Assembly (NCBI RefSeq): GCF_018100925.1
Contig: NZ_JAGJEH010000002.1
Span: 434,001-498,000, forward strand
Direction of reading: 5' to 3'
DNA from: Pseudoalteromonas luteoviolacea
GTDB lineage: Bacteria > Pseudomonadota > Gammaproteobacteria > Enterobacterales > Alteromonadaceae
Length of the DNA: 64,000 bases
Every line of letters begins with the position of its first letter. Position 1 is the first letter of the stretch. Shown here piece by piece: positions 17,723 to 26,701 of this stretch. The notes under the pieces were generated by a model. It had not been told where the DNA came from and ran no database searches. It saw only the letters and a list, made by a program, of their open reading frames with translations. Both the position numbers and the translations under genes were made by a program.

Positions 17723-19222
17723 TCAGGTTGGTAGCTCAATAATAAATTTTGTCCCACTTGCCGAGCTGCTAAATTGAATTACACCATCCATTTTCTCAAT
17801 GTGTTTTTTGATAATATACATACCTAAACCGCTTCCATATGCGATATTGGGATGGAATCGCTGGAACATGCCAAACACTTTGTCCGCATATTCCTTGGGT
17901 ATACCAATGCCATTGTCTTCGATAGTGAGTATCGTTTTATGCGGCTTTTTCATGGTTGTAATTCTGACATAGCGGTTGGGTTTGTCTTTGTCTGAATACT
18001 TTATGGCATTTGAAATCAAGTTTTCTAATACTTGTAAAATACGGGCTTTAGGTGCTGTAAGCTCGACGGAGCAATCTACCTCTGCTTGAATTTCAACATC
18101 ATTGCCGATATAAACAGCCTGTAAACGAGCCTCAATTTCACCGAGTAGTTCAGAAATATTGATCTTTTCTTTATTACTCAACTCTAATTCAGCTTTTGCT
18201 AGATTAAGAATGTCAGTGACTAAATTCTCTAACTTCTTCACATGTCCAGCGATATTACTGGCATTTTTTCTCACGTCTTGATAATCACCATCATCAATGT
18301 CCTCACATATCGCCGTCGCCAGACCTCTGATTGTAATCAAAGGTGCTTTTAGGTCGTGAGACGTTCTATAAGAGAATTGAGAAAGTTCATCATTTGAAGC
18401 AACTAGCTGTTTGTTAAATAGTTCTAATTTTGCTTGATATTCAAGGTTATTTCGCTCTTTTTCGTAAAGTTGATTAGTCATTGTGCGCAAAGCAGTATCT
18501 AGCTTCGCATCGCCACTTGAAAAAGTTCTATCGAGGTCATAGTTACCGCGAGCTATTGTGTCAGCCAACTGAATCGTTTGGTTAAGAGGAGTAAAAACGG
18601 CTCGAGCCAATAGAATTGATAAAGATACACCTCCCAATAGGCTAAGTAGAAGAAACATCATGGTTGTGTCCTTTAAAGTGCGTTCTTGTTCCTCTTCTTT
18701 CAAAAACGTACGTTGCATCTCCCAGTGCTGAGGCTCTGAAATTTGCCTAAACTTTTCAACAACTTGTTGCTCGAGAGGAGCTAAATCCTGTCTTAGCATT
18801 TGAATGGTTGCATCGGCAGATTGCGTATGTGTTTTTGTTACTATAGTTTGCTGTAAGTGCTTGAGCTGTATAAGATCTAATGCAATTTCATTTAAGAGGT
18901 CTAGATGTTCTTCTCGTTCCCAGCGCTTTGAATGGTTCTTTAATTGCGCATAGTTCTTATTGATAACGGACCAGGTGATCTGCCATTGAAGTGTGTATTT
19001 TTTCTCTTTGGTTAATATCCATCTTTGTATACTAATGATTGAAGTATTAAGCGCTTGAACGACTTTTAAATTAGCTTTAATAGATGGGTCTAAAACATGC
19101 TGGATGTGACGAGATGATTCAGTAAGCTGGTTGATTTGGAGCAACGAGAATACGGTCATTGACAGAAACACCAAAGTAATTGCCCCAAAGCTAAAGGCTA
19201 TCTTCTTTTCCAAAGCATTCAT
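17723..19222 (-). CDS. Membrane sensor histidine kinase with periplasmic four-helix domain and HAMP
   Basis: A 499-residue kinase. TM1 spans residues 8-28. A helical periplasmic region (about 30-185, 4HB/CHASE3-like, no obvious ligand motif) is followed by TM2 at about 187-208, HAMP (about 208-262), a coiled-coil, and a HisKA domain with phospho-acceptor His in 'YRTSHDLKAPL'. The HATPase_c domain carries N-box 'NLISNAIKYS', G1 'EDNGIGIP' and G2 'GSGLGMYI'. Its ATG overlaps the TGA of the upstream membrane sensor by 4 bp, and the response regulator follows 14 bp downstream, so all three form one operon. Confidence 0.92.
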   Translation of the reverse strand: MNALEKKIAFSFGAITLVFLSMTVFSLLQINQLTESSRHIQHVLDPSIKANLKVVQALNTSIISIQRWILTKEKKYTLQWQITWSVINKNYAQLKNHSKRWEREEHLDLLNEIALDLIQLKHLQQTIVTKTHTQSADATIQMLRQDLAPLEQQVVEKFRQISEPQHWEMQRTFLKEEEQERTLKDTTMMFLLLSLLGGVSLSILLARAVFTPLNQTIQLADTIARGNYDLDRTFSSGDAKLDTALRTMTNQLYEKERNNLEYQAKLELFNKQLVASNDELSQFSYRTSHDLKAPLITIRGLATAICEDIDDGDYQDVRKNASNIAGHVKKLENLVTDILNLAKAELELSNKEKINISELLGEIEARLQAVYIGNDVEIQAEVDCSVELTAPKARILQVLENLISNAIKYSDKDKPNRYVRITTMKKPHKTILTIEDNGIGIPKEYADKVFGMFQRFHPNIAYGSGLGMYIIKKHIEKMDGVIQFSSSASGTKFIIELPT

Positions 19223-19848
19223 ATGCTTACACTCTTTTTAAACTTTTGGCGAGTTACGAGCAAGGCACTAATCACGGTGATGAATAGCAAACTAGGAAGC
19301 ACAATTAGACCGATTTGCAGCAGTATTTTTGTTGCTTGTTGATCCACAATATCTAACTTGGTATGTACCGAAACAGCCCAAGGTTTGGTACTTATTGGAA
19401 TCTGATAGTTAATATCTTGAGAGCCATCATTTCTGGTTTGAATTCCGCCAAATGGAACACCTTCACCAGCTGATTGTGTAAAAGTTTTAACCTCTACGCC
19501 ATTATTCATTGTCCAACCAGTTGTATCTTTGTTGATATTTGAAGGCTTAGGGTGCGCGATCACTTTATTCTCGTGCTCGATGATACAAGCAAAATGCTCA
19601 CTGCTTTGTAGTGTGTTTTCTAGCATATTCTGGACATCACTAAGCACCTTAGCTGAGTCTTCGCCTCGTTCCAGTTCAATAGATACAAGCGTTGCTAATC
19701 TTTCTGCCTGTTCTCGGTTTTTATCTAAATTAAGCTTGAATAAAGCGTGATATAGTTGGTTATGGAGCAGGGGAATTGCTGCAACGACAACAAAGGAAGT
19801 TATAATAAAAAACGTACAAAATACTCTTAAAAATGAGAATTGTGTCAT
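19219..19848 (-). CDS. Stand-alone Cache-like membrane sensor protein
   Basis: A 209-residue protein with an N-terminal helix (residues 7-30), a periplasmic domain of about 145 residues and a C-terminal helix (about 175-197) followed by only about 10 cytoplasmic residues. The periplasmic part looks like a single Cache/PAS-type sensor: a long helix 'RLATLVSIELERGED', strand 'FACIIEHENKVIAHP', and late 'YQIPISTKPWAVSVHT'. It has no output domain of its own but its stop overlaps the kinase start (ATGA), suggesting that it supplies ligand sensing to the kinase as a separate subunit. That role is inference. Confidence 0.75.
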   Translation of the reverse strand: MTQFSFLRVFCTFFIITSFVVVAAIPLLHNQLYHALFKLNLDKNREQAERLATLVSIELERGEDSAKVLSDVQNMLENTLQSSEHFACIIEHENKVIAHPKPSNINKDTTGWTMNNGVEVKTFTQSAGEGVPFGGIQTRNDGSQDINYQIPISTKPWAVSVHTKLDIVDQQATKILLQIGLIVLPSLLFITVISALLVTRQKFKKSVSI

Positions 19849-20371
19849 ATATTCGGCTCTTTAAAAGTCCGTTCCTAATTTGCAGGCAGATTGCTGACTG
19901 CAGCCCCATAACTACGTTTAATAAACCCAAGTACACCAAACAAGCCTATGTTTATCCCATGTAGATTGCTACGCTACTTGCCAATATGCAGCATGTATAT
20001 AAATGATGCGTTAAGGTAAATAATCGTATGGTGTAGTGTTCAATTTATATCTGCTGAAAATAAAAGCGTTTATGAACTAATAAGTGCTCTTTTTTATTAT
20101 TACAGATTAATCGCTACTAATTATAATCGGCTATCGAATAATAGCGAATGTGTCCGCGGTTTTTGCTAAAAAGCCATATTTTGACAGTGGCAACTTTTCA
20201 GCCTTACCGTATATAAGTGGTTGGAGCAATTATAATGACGTTTAATTTTTAGTGGATGATTGACTTGAAGAAGCCGCTAGCCACTTTAAGGTACATGGCA
20301 TTGAGGCGTCATGTGGACTGAGTTTGATTTGCGCCACACCGGGAAGAAGTAACCTTGCTTTAAAAGCTAGG
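19849..20371. other. Gene-free stretch with no assigned feature
   Basis: About 520 bp upstream of the three-gene signalling operon. It is AT-rich, with no open frame that looks coding. It must hold the promoter of the signalling operon (minus strand) but I could not pick one with confidence. Confidence 0.5.
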
Positions 20372-20409
20372 AGCAAATACCAATCAAGGGGTGTTGATTG
20401 GTATTTGCT
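20372..20409 (-). terminator. 16-bp perfect inverted repeat, probable transcript end
   Basis: AGCAAATACCAATCAA at 20372-20387 and its exact reverse complement at 20394-20409 enclose a 6-nt loop. The hairpin begins 8 bp past the stop of the small Cys-rich ORF (minus strand). No T-run follows, so it may be a 3'-stabilising hairpin rather than a classical terminator. Confidence 0.5.
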
Positions 20410-20417
20410 ACCGGGCA

Positions 20418-20660
20418 TTATAAATGCCAGATGTTTTTGTCATCGGCTAACACCTGGCATGCTTCACCTGATTTGTAACGCAGGTAAAAAGCGTCGTCGT
20501 AAAGCACTTTACTGCTACAGATCACATCTTCATACCTGTAGCAGATCAGCAGATGATCTTGATGGCAAATCAAAGTATTACACAGACGTTTGTCATGAAC
20601 GATGTTAACTGAGATAACCTGACACGCCTTGCACTTAGCCTTACTCTTGAACCAAGTCAT
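20418..20660 (-). CDS. Small cysteine-rich protein overlapping the cyclodeaminase gene end
   Basis: An 80-residue frame starting at ATG 20660, which overlaps the last 20 bp of the cyclodeaminase-like gene in another frame. It contains six Cys ('CKAC', 'LCNTLIC', 'YEDVICSS', 'GEACQV') and a His-rich middle, so it might bind a metal. It looks coding because of its balanced composition, its coupling to the upstream gene and a perfect 16-bp hairpin right after its stop. No ribosome site is obvious and I know no homologous family. It could be spurious. Confidence 0.45.
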   Translation of the reverse strand: MTWFKSKAKCKACQVISVNIVHDKRLCNTLICHQDHLLICYRYEDVICSSKVLYDDAFYLRYKSGEACQVLADDKNIWHL

Positions 20661-21585
20661 AAACAAGTTTCGCCGTAACCAAATCACTCAAAGCGGTGCC
20701 CACAGACTTAAAAAGCGTGATTTCACTTTGACTCGCCCGTCGATAGGTATGACTTTTAGCCAGCTCAGTTAATTCTGCCTTAACCTGTGATTCACTAAAT
20801 ACGCCCTCGGAAATTGGGAGTAGTAACTCACCCGCTTCATTTAACACATTAATTCGACTGTCTACGTATACTGAGCTGCGGGTAACAGTGCGAGTGTCGC
20901 ACTCTCTATACTGTTTATGATGATTTCCGATCAAATCAATGTGAGTGCCAGGGGAGACCCAGTTACCATCAAAAAGTGGGGTATGGCTCCCTGTAGCACA
21001 ACTGATAACGTCGGCAGATGCAATCAAACTTTGGCATGCTGTACCAAATTCAAATTGTATTTTCCCGTGCTGTGCAGACAACACTGACAATAAGGTTTTT
21101 GCTTTATCAGGGTTTCTGGCAACAACAGTGACTTTTTCGTAGTCACGTACATTCAGGTGTGCGTTGATCATAAATGGCGCGAGATTACCTGAGCCAAAGA
21201 ACACTAAGTGTTTAGCATCCTTCTTCGCTAAATAGGAGGCGGCGAGCGCAGATACGGCAGCCGTGCGCCAAAGTGTCACTTCGGTACCATCAATAAGCGC
21301 AAGTGGCTCCCCAGTTTGACGTGAAAAGAGCATTATCTTTGAATAGAGGCTGTCTTTGTCTTGTTTAAAGTTTTCCGGAAAGTATGTAAAGGCTTTTACA
21401 CCAATGACGTCGTTGTTCCAAGCTGGCAGCACGGCAAACGCATCGTGATTATCTGCTGAGTTATCTAGCTCGAACACTTGGCGCATCGGCATATTGGCGT
21501 CACCCGAAAAGCCTTCAGCAATGGTATCAATTAAGACTTTAAAATTGAGCGCTTGTTTGACTTGTGCGCGATTAATTAATTGCAT
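20641..21585 (-). CDS. Ornithine cyclodeaminase / mu-crystallin family protein
   Basis: A 314-residue NAD(P)-dependent enzyme of the OCD/mu-crystallin superfamily. The N-terminal part has the substrate-side motif 'GVKAFTYFPEN' and the conserved 'DGTEVTLWRTAAVSALAA'. The Rossmann domain has 'VFFGSGNLAPF' and 'VVARNPDKAKTL'. The family includes ornithine cyclodeaminases, alanine dehydrogenases, ketimine reductases and hydroxyproline/proline-pathway enzymes, and the exact substrate cannot be fixed here. It follows the M24 aminopeptidase by 12 bp, which suggests handling of an imino acid released from peptides (inference). Confidence 0.88.
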   Translation of the reverse strand: MQLINRAQVKQALNFKVLIDTIAEGFSGDANMPMRQVFELDNSADNHDAFAVLPAWNNDVIGVKAFTYFPENFKQDKDSLYSKIMLFSRQTGEPLALIDGTEVTLWRTAAVSALAASYLAKKDAKHLVFFGSGNLAPFMINAHLNVRDYEKVTVVARNPDKAKTLLSVLSAQHGKIQFEFGTACQSLIASADVISCATGSHTPLFDGNWVSPGTHIDLIGNHHKQYRECDTRTVTRSSVYVDSRINVLNEAGELLLPISEGVFSESQVKAELTELAKSHTYRRASQSEITLFKSVGTALSDLVTAKLVYDLVQE

Positions 21586-21597
21586 AACTTAGCTTCC

Positions 21598-22677
21598 TTA
21601 TAATTCAAAATTTTGCGCAGAGTGAGTTAGCTTTTGATAGCCGTTTTTAGTGACCACGATATCTTCTTCCAGTCGTACTCCCCCGACGTGAGGAATATAA
21701 ATCCCAGGTTCTATGGTGATGACATTGCCAGCGCTCAACACATAGGGATTATTGGGCTTGATAAAAGGATGTTCATGTAAAGCAAGGCCCAAGCCGTGGC
21801 CCAGTCCTTCACCTGCAAATTGCGCGAATTCGCTATTATTCAATACTTGATGCGCAATCTGATTCAAGGCATCGCAAGACACGCCTTGCTTTACTTTTTC
21901 TAATGCTGCATGCTGGGCACGTTGAACGGTGTTAAACATGGCTTGTTGTTGAGCACTGGGTGTGCCGTAAACATAGGTCCGTGTCATATCTGAGCGGTAA
22001 CCACCAACAACAGCACCAAAATCGATTAAGATCAGGTCTCCATGGCGTAATGCACGTTCACTAGGATCCCCATGGGGTAGAGCGCTTCTTTCGCCAAAAA
22101 GCAAAATTGTATCAAAGGAAACCCCCTGGGAGCCTTTTTGACGCATTTTGTATTCTAGTTCTAACGCCAGATCTCGCTCTTTTACTCCCTCTCGGACGAG
22201 TGTTAAAGTCTCACAAAGCGCTGCATCAGCAATATTGGCAGCCTGTTGAAGATATGCTATCTCTACATCATCTTTTACTTCACGTAGCGCTTCCACCCAA
22301 CCAATTGCACCCTGCACATGCGGGTAGGTCAAGTCAGCGGCAATGGCTGCCCACTGAGCTACACTGACATGCTCTGACTCATAGGCGATTTTATTGAGCT
22401 CTGGAAATAGCGTTAAAATACACTGGCCAAGACGTTCTGCATCTCGGTCACGTCTTATCACGTGTATATTTTCTGTTTCCAAGCATGCCCGCTCGTAATA
22501 TCTATAATCTGTAATTAAGTAAGTATTGCGCTTGGATATTAGCAATGTGGCAGCATTACCACTAAAACCAGAGAGATATTGAATATTCTCATGGCCTGAA
22601 ACCACCATCATATCTATTTCATGCTGTGACAACTTTGAGATCAGTTGTTGTCTTCGAGAGTTATGGTTCGCTTTCAA
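21598..22677 (-). CDS. M24-family Xaa-Pro aminopeptidase/dipeptidase
   Basis: A 359-residue dinuclear-metal peptidase. A creatinase-N domain (1-130) precedes a pita-bread domain with the metal ligands in order: Asp in 'LILIDFGAV', Asp in 'RSDMTRTY', His in 'GEGLGHGLGLALHEHP', Glu in 'TIEPGIYIP' and Glu in 'GGVRLEEDI'. No signal peptide, so it acts in the cytoplasm on proline-containing peptides. It leads an operon with the cyclodeaminase-like enzyme and the small Cys-rich ORF. A GntR-type palindrome lies 75 bp upstream of the start. Confidence 0.9.
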   Translation of the reverse strand: MKANHNSRRQQLISKLSQHEIDMMVVSGHENIQYLSGFSGNAATLLISKRNTYLITDYRYYERACLETENIHVIRRDRDAERLGQCILTLFPELNKIAYESEHVSVAQWAAIAADLTYPHVQGAIGWVEALREVKDDVEIAYLQQAANIADAALCETLTLVREGVKERDLALELEYKMRQKGSQGVSFDTILLFGERSALPHGDPSERALRHGDLILIDFGAVVGGYRSDMTRTYVYGTPSAQQQAMFNTVQRAQHAALEKVKQGVSCDALNQIAHQVLNNSEFAQFAGEGLGHGLGLALHEHPFIKPNNPYVLSAGNVITIEPGIYIPHVGGVRLEEDIVVTKNGYQKLTHSAQNFEL

Positions 22678-22751
22678 CTACGCCACCTATTAGAAATTGA
22701 GTGATGTACTTCACTCTGTTACCCAAATTCAATGTATTCGCCTCGAAATAT

Positions 22752-22763
22752 ATTGTATACAAT
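22752..22763. promoter_or_regulatory. Palindromic operator ATTGTATACAAT upstream of the M24 operon
   Basis: A perfect 12-bp palindrome in the 346-bp region between the M24 gene start and the GSG-repeat protein gene. The identical 12-mer occurs at 23898-23909. The TTGTATACAA core is of the kind bound by GntR-family repressors. No such regulator gene lies in the window. The rest of this intergenic stretch shows nothing else I can support. Confidence 0.5.
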
Positions 22764-23023
22764 TGTGATAAGCAAGCTTTAAATATTTAGTGATAGAGTG
22801 TTACAACGGACAAATTCTCAATTAGGTGACAGTGATTTTAAGTTAGAACTTGAATTCTAGCTATATAGGCTAGGAGCATTTAGGGGGTAGAAGAGGGCAA
22901 TGGAGTTTTACGGTATCGAATGTGTGCGAATTAAAAGTTTCAGAAGTGGCTGCTAGCGTGAATTAATGTACCTGCAGCCATCAAAAAATACTTAGCTCCA
23001 ACGCTTTACAAACTTAAACTTTT

Positions 23024-23752
23024 TTATCGTTGTGCTTTTATATCAAAGAGTTGAATTTTACCAGAGCCATTGTCTATCAGCTCAAATGAGTGAGCATTTC
23101 GCACCAAAACACTCCCACTGCCATCATCTATAACAACTTTGCCAGATACATTCTTAACGACTATTTTCCCTGAGCCATCTTCAATAGATACATCACCGTC
23201 AACTTGCTCAACAACAACCTTACCTGAGCCATCATCAATGGCAAGTGCACCATGCACACTATGGATGTTAATGTTTCCAGAGCCGTCTTCAATCTCTAAC
23301 GACGATAGGTTATTGCTGATCCTGATTGACCCTGATCCATCTTCAATTCGGCCAATACTGGCGCTTTCGATTATGATCGCGCCCGATCGGTCCTTGATAT
23401 CGGTTAGTAGTTCGCTAGGCACGGTGATGGTTAAATGGATCAAAGTGTGGTTGTACTGTCGGTGGCAGGTATTGGCTGTCAGTAATGCGATGTTTTTCTG
23501 CTTAATGAGTTCAAAGCAGTAGTCTGTATTCGCCTGAGATTGATAAATATCAGCTTTAACACTTATCTTATCGGTCTCTTCACCAATAACCGTTAGCTTT
23601 CCAGAGCCTGCGTCAATTTTTAATCTATCTAAACCAGCTACAGGCAATGATAAAGTGCGACTTTCCACAAAATCAAAATCATTTGAAAAGAACTGTAGTG
23701 CAGATACCTGAGTGCAAAAAACAGCCATAGCTGTCAAAAAGTAAGTTTTCAT
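23024..23752 (-). CDS. Secreted GSG-repeat beta-helix protein (DUF4097-like)
   Basis: A 242-residue protein with a Sec signal peptide ('MKTYFLTAMAVFCTQVSA'). I start it at ATG 23752 rather than 23773 because this places the signal peptide at the N-terminus and AAGGAC lies upstream. After residue about 125 come six close repeats of about 19-20 residues of the form (D/E)DGSG-x-(I/V)-x-(V/I), plus two earlier related turns. This is typical of right-handed beta-helical DUF4097/adhesin-like folds. Cell-surface or periplasmic location is likely and the function unknown. It is divergent from the zinc-peptidase lipoprotein gene. Confidence 0.85.
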   Translation of the reverse strand: MKTYFLTAMAVFCTQVSALQFFSNDFDFVESRTLSLPVAGLDRLKIDAGSGKLTVIGEETDKISVKADIYQSQANTDYCFELIKQKNIALLTANTCHRQYNHTLIHLTITVPSELLTDIKDRSGAIIIESASIGRIEDGSGSIRISNNLSSLEIEDGSGNINIHSVHGALAIDDGSGKVVVEQVDGDVSIEDGSGKIVVKNVSGKVVIDDGSGSVLVRNAHSFELIDNGSGKIQLFDIKAQR

Positions 23753-23897
23753 TTCAATGTCCTTAGAAAGCATTTTTAACTGTGACGCAGTCGTGTAGAA
23801 AAAGGTTTAAAGGCTATTCTGAAACGCAGTTTTTTGGCGTTTCAGTTACCTAATTTATCGGCGTTAAGCGAATTTACTTGGTTCTCCCCTGAAAGTA

Positions 23898-23909
23898 TTG
23901 TATACAATA
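23898..23909. promoter_or_regulatory. Palindromic operator ATTGTATACAAT upstream of the zinc-peptidase lipoprotein gene
   Basis: The same 12-mer as at 22752-22763, here extending to a perfect 14-bp palindrome (23897-23910). It lies 28 bp before the ATG of the peptidase gene, in the divergent region shared with the GSG-repeat gene, and is well placed for repression of the peptidase gene. Confidence 0.5.
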
Positions 23910-23937
23910 TACATAAAATAGATAATGAGAAGCTCCT

Positions 23938-26322
23938 ATGCGTAAAACTTGCCTAAGTATCTGTCTAGCCACCTTGCTAAGTGGATGCGCAGCGACAACA
24001 TCGATCAAGACATCGTCCAATATATTACCGCCATCAAAAATGCAGGTGGACTTAGATGTTTCTGGTCGCGTCAGCACCTTAAAGCATATTGATATTCAAT
24101 ATGTTGGGAAAAACATACCGCGGACATACAGTGACGGTAAAATTACCAATAGCCGCGGATATGACTGGTGGGTAAGCAAGCATTTTGCTCTAAAGAGTGA
24201 TCTTCCAGAAGAAAAAGTTCGCCTGTATTTAGAGTTACTAGAGATGTCATACCCGCATTACGTTGAGTTATTTGGTATGGAACCCAGTAACATAGAAAAC
24301 CAACGGATCGCGGTTGTTTATGGTAGCTCCAGAGCCAGAGTGCGAGAAGCGATGCTAGATGACGGCTTTTTACGTGGTGTTCATACACATGCTGGTGGCG
24401 AAACCATGTTTTACAATCGCGCTGGCTATAGCTTCCCAAGCCACCGGCAGCATCACCAGCGGTACATCGTTATCCATGAAACTATGCATGCGTTTCATAT
24501 GGCACTCAATGGCCACTCAACATGGGCGCCTAATTGGATCACCGAAGGAATGGCTGATGCAATAGCCAGTCACACTTTTGATCCACAGAAAAAACAGCTC
24601 AATGTAATGGTTTTTGACCGAGCGCCGATGAATTATTTAACGTCAGGACTTGCCCAGTATCATCAGGGGGGACAACCAAGTTTTGAACAAATTAATGACA
24701 ACCCGAGTCTTAAACGCGGCTTGAACTTTTTCATCGTACACTTTTTGCTCAGCGATCCGACACGTTACCATTACTTTAAACGCTATTTGAAAGAGTTGAT
24801 GCGTGCAAACCCGGACTCTCAGGAGACATTACCGACAGCCAATAAGCTGTTAAAAGCCACTTTTCCGGATTGGTCGGCCCTTGAAAATGAGTTTACTCAG
24901 TTTGTTAAAACAGCACAATCTAGCTTTTATATTGTTCAAGGGCCATGGGAGCAAAGCGGCCCAGGTTATTTCCTAAGAAGTGATAAAAGTGAAACTCTGC
25001 ACCGTCTTGATATCATTGCTGACAATGACAGCTTGCAAACGACTTTAGACTTTCCTGCACCATCACCTCATCCATTGATCATGCCAGTGAGTAAAAATAG
25101 CTTGGCAGCTTTAATACATTTCGAGCCCGAGCAAGTAGGGCGCGGCGAAATTGGTATTGGCCTGTTAACTGAGCTCAGTAAAGACAGCAAACAAAAGCGT
25201 TTGGGACTGCTCAAAGAAGCTGACTTTAGCCAAGATAGAATGCTGACTTTATTAATAAAAAATGGCAACAAGCTTGTGCTTGATGGAGTCGGGTATGATG
25301 AACCAAGCCAACATATCTCTCTTACTCCTGAGGCTATTGAAGATATTCAAAAGTATCAGCAACTTGCACTTAATTTGACCAAGCTAGATGATCAGCTTGT
25401 TGTGACGCTCAATACTAAGTCTCAAAGCCAAAAAGTGACTTTTAATTTGCCTAAAAATACGCAAGATATGGTTAATTTGCAGCAAATTGCGATACTTGGT
25501 AAAGCGATGAATCACACGCTTACACCGTATGTTTTTGGTCATACAACCTCTGTAGCAACATTGAGTGAGTCTATTGCTAATCCTTGGTTATATCGTGATG
25601 CTCAACTGGCAATGCGCGCATTCAACACCTGCGAGGAGTTCACTCACGATATACCACAGTGCCAAGCGCAGTTGAAAAGCGCTTTTGATAAGCTCACTGA
25701 CCAAAACAAACATGATGAGTTATCTACACAATTACGACAATACTTGACGCTTTGGCGTAGTCAAATTAACCAACCTACGGCACAAACCCTTAGCGGTATT
25801 GAGCTTCAAGTGAGGTTTGACAACGACCAGCCTTTTATTAAAGCCATTAATCCAAGTGATAGTGTTGCTGAGTTAATACTTACTGGTGGAGATAAAGACA
25901 TAGTGTACTCGCTCTTACCGGGAAAGAGTCGCTTTGATTTGACCGATAATACCGCCACTTATAGCTATAAACTGATTTGGCAAGATATACATCAGTCTGG
26001 GTTGTTAGATGTCGAAAGTCAGCGCTTTGACGGTGTGTACTTGAATGCTTCACTCCGACAAAAGCAGTTAAAAATAGCGCTAACCGGGCCTTATTCAGGC
26101 GCTACCTCTGGCGAGTTAGCGGTACAGTTTTTACCATTTGAACAGCCAATAAAAAGCACTAACATGTGGCAGGAAAGTGTAGAAATATCGCCCTATGAGC
26201 AAAAAGTGTGGCAGCCAGCTATACAAGTGTTGCCTAATCTAAAAGGTGGTATTTTAGAAGTGACTGCGACATTGGAAGTTGATGGTGAACCCGTCAAATT
26301 ACAGCAGCGAATAAAACTTTAA
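23938..26322 (+). CDS. Lipoprotein gluzincin-type zinc metallopeptidase
   Basis: A 794-residue lipoprotein (lipobox LSGC). The catalytic region near residues 180-210 reads 'VIHETMHAFHMALNG', an HExxH zinc site, followed by 'WITEGMADAIAS', the Glu ligand helix of MA-clan gluzincins. An N-terminal about 150-residue region precedes it. The C-terminal about 450 residues are beta-rich, without recognisable motifs. It would act in the periplasm or at the surface on peptides or proteins. The palindrome shared with the M24 aminopeptidase promoter suggests co-regulated peptide use (inference). A strong terminator follows. Confidence 0.82.
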   Translation: MRKTCLSICLATLLSGCAATTSIKTSSNILPPSKMQVDLDVSGRVSTLKHIDIQYVGKNIPRTYSDGKITNSRGYDWWVSKHFALKSDLPEEKVRLYLELLEMSYPHYVELFGMEPSNIENQRIAVVYGSSRARVREAMLDDGFLRGVHTHAGGETMFYNRAGYSFPSHRQHHQRYIVIHETMHAFHMALNGHSTWAPNWITEGMADAIASHTFDPQKKQLNVMVFDRAPMNYLTSGLAQYHQGGQPSFEQINDNPSLKRGLNFFIVHFLLSDPTRYHYFKRYLKELMRANPDSQETLPTANKLLKATFPDWSALENEFTQFVKTAQSSFYIVQGPWEQSGPGYFLRSDKSETLHRLDIIADNDSLQTTLDFPAPSPHPLIMPVSKNSLAALIHFEPEQVGRGEIGIGLLTELSKDSKQKRLGLLKEADFSQDRMLTLLIKNGNKLVLDGVGYDEPSQHISLTPEAIEDIQKYQQLALNLTKLDDQLVVTLNTKSQSQKVTFNLPKNTQDMVNLQQIAILGKAMNHTLTPYVFGHTTSVATLSESIANPWLYRDAQLAMRAFNTCEEFTHDIPQCQAQLKSAFDKLTDQNKHDELSTQLRQYLTLWRSQINQPTAQTLSGIELQVRFDNDQPFIKAINPSDSVAELILTGGDKDIVYSLLPGKSRFDLTDNTATYSYKLIWQDIHQSGLLDVESQRFDGVYLNASLRQKQLKIALTGPYSGATSGELAVQFLPFEQPIKSTNMWQESVEISPYEQKVWQPAIQVLPNLKGGILEVTATLEVDGEPVKLQQRIKL

Positions 26323-26384
26323 ATTCATGCTGAGCATTTTGTATATTTTTTCCCTTTGTAAAACTTGATTGTTTTAGTCAATCC

Positions 26385-26415
26385 AAAGGTTAGCTGTAAT
26401 AGCTAACCTTTTTTT
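26385..26415 (+). terminator. Rho-independent terminator of the zinc-peptidase gene
   Basis: AAAGGTTAGCT and AGCTAACCTTT form an 11-bp stem with a 5-nt loop, followed by a run of T. It lies 63 bp past the stop codon. Confidence 0.85.
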
Positions 26416-26701
26416 AATCATATGCCTTTTGAATTGGCCCAATTATTTTCTGGCCTTTGGAAAATAATGGGATTAGACGGCAGCCAGCGATCCCTCTTAA
26501 GCGTTGAAAATACGGCTTTCAATAGCAATAAAAATTCCAGAAAAGTGTCATAAAAAAAGCAACTTAGCGCAATCAAACCGACATTAAAAATGATTATTTT
26601 CATTGCTGCGAAATTTTCACCAGTCCTCTGCGTCTTGAGTATGCAGTAGTAAGTGATTATCTCAATAAAAACCAAAAGAATAGTGATGTATTGGAGAAAA
26701 A

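Noticed and set aside
20324..20608. Plus-strand 94-codon ORF across the 16-bp palindrome
   Set aside because: Runs through the hairpin and antisense to the more protein-like small Cys-rich ORF.
26418..26675. Minus-strand 85-codon ORF, possibly a 61-residue membrane peptide from ATG 26603
   Set aside because: No ribosome site and no similarity. Its stop sits next to the plus-strand terminator. The hydrophobic stretch is explicable by AT-rich composition.
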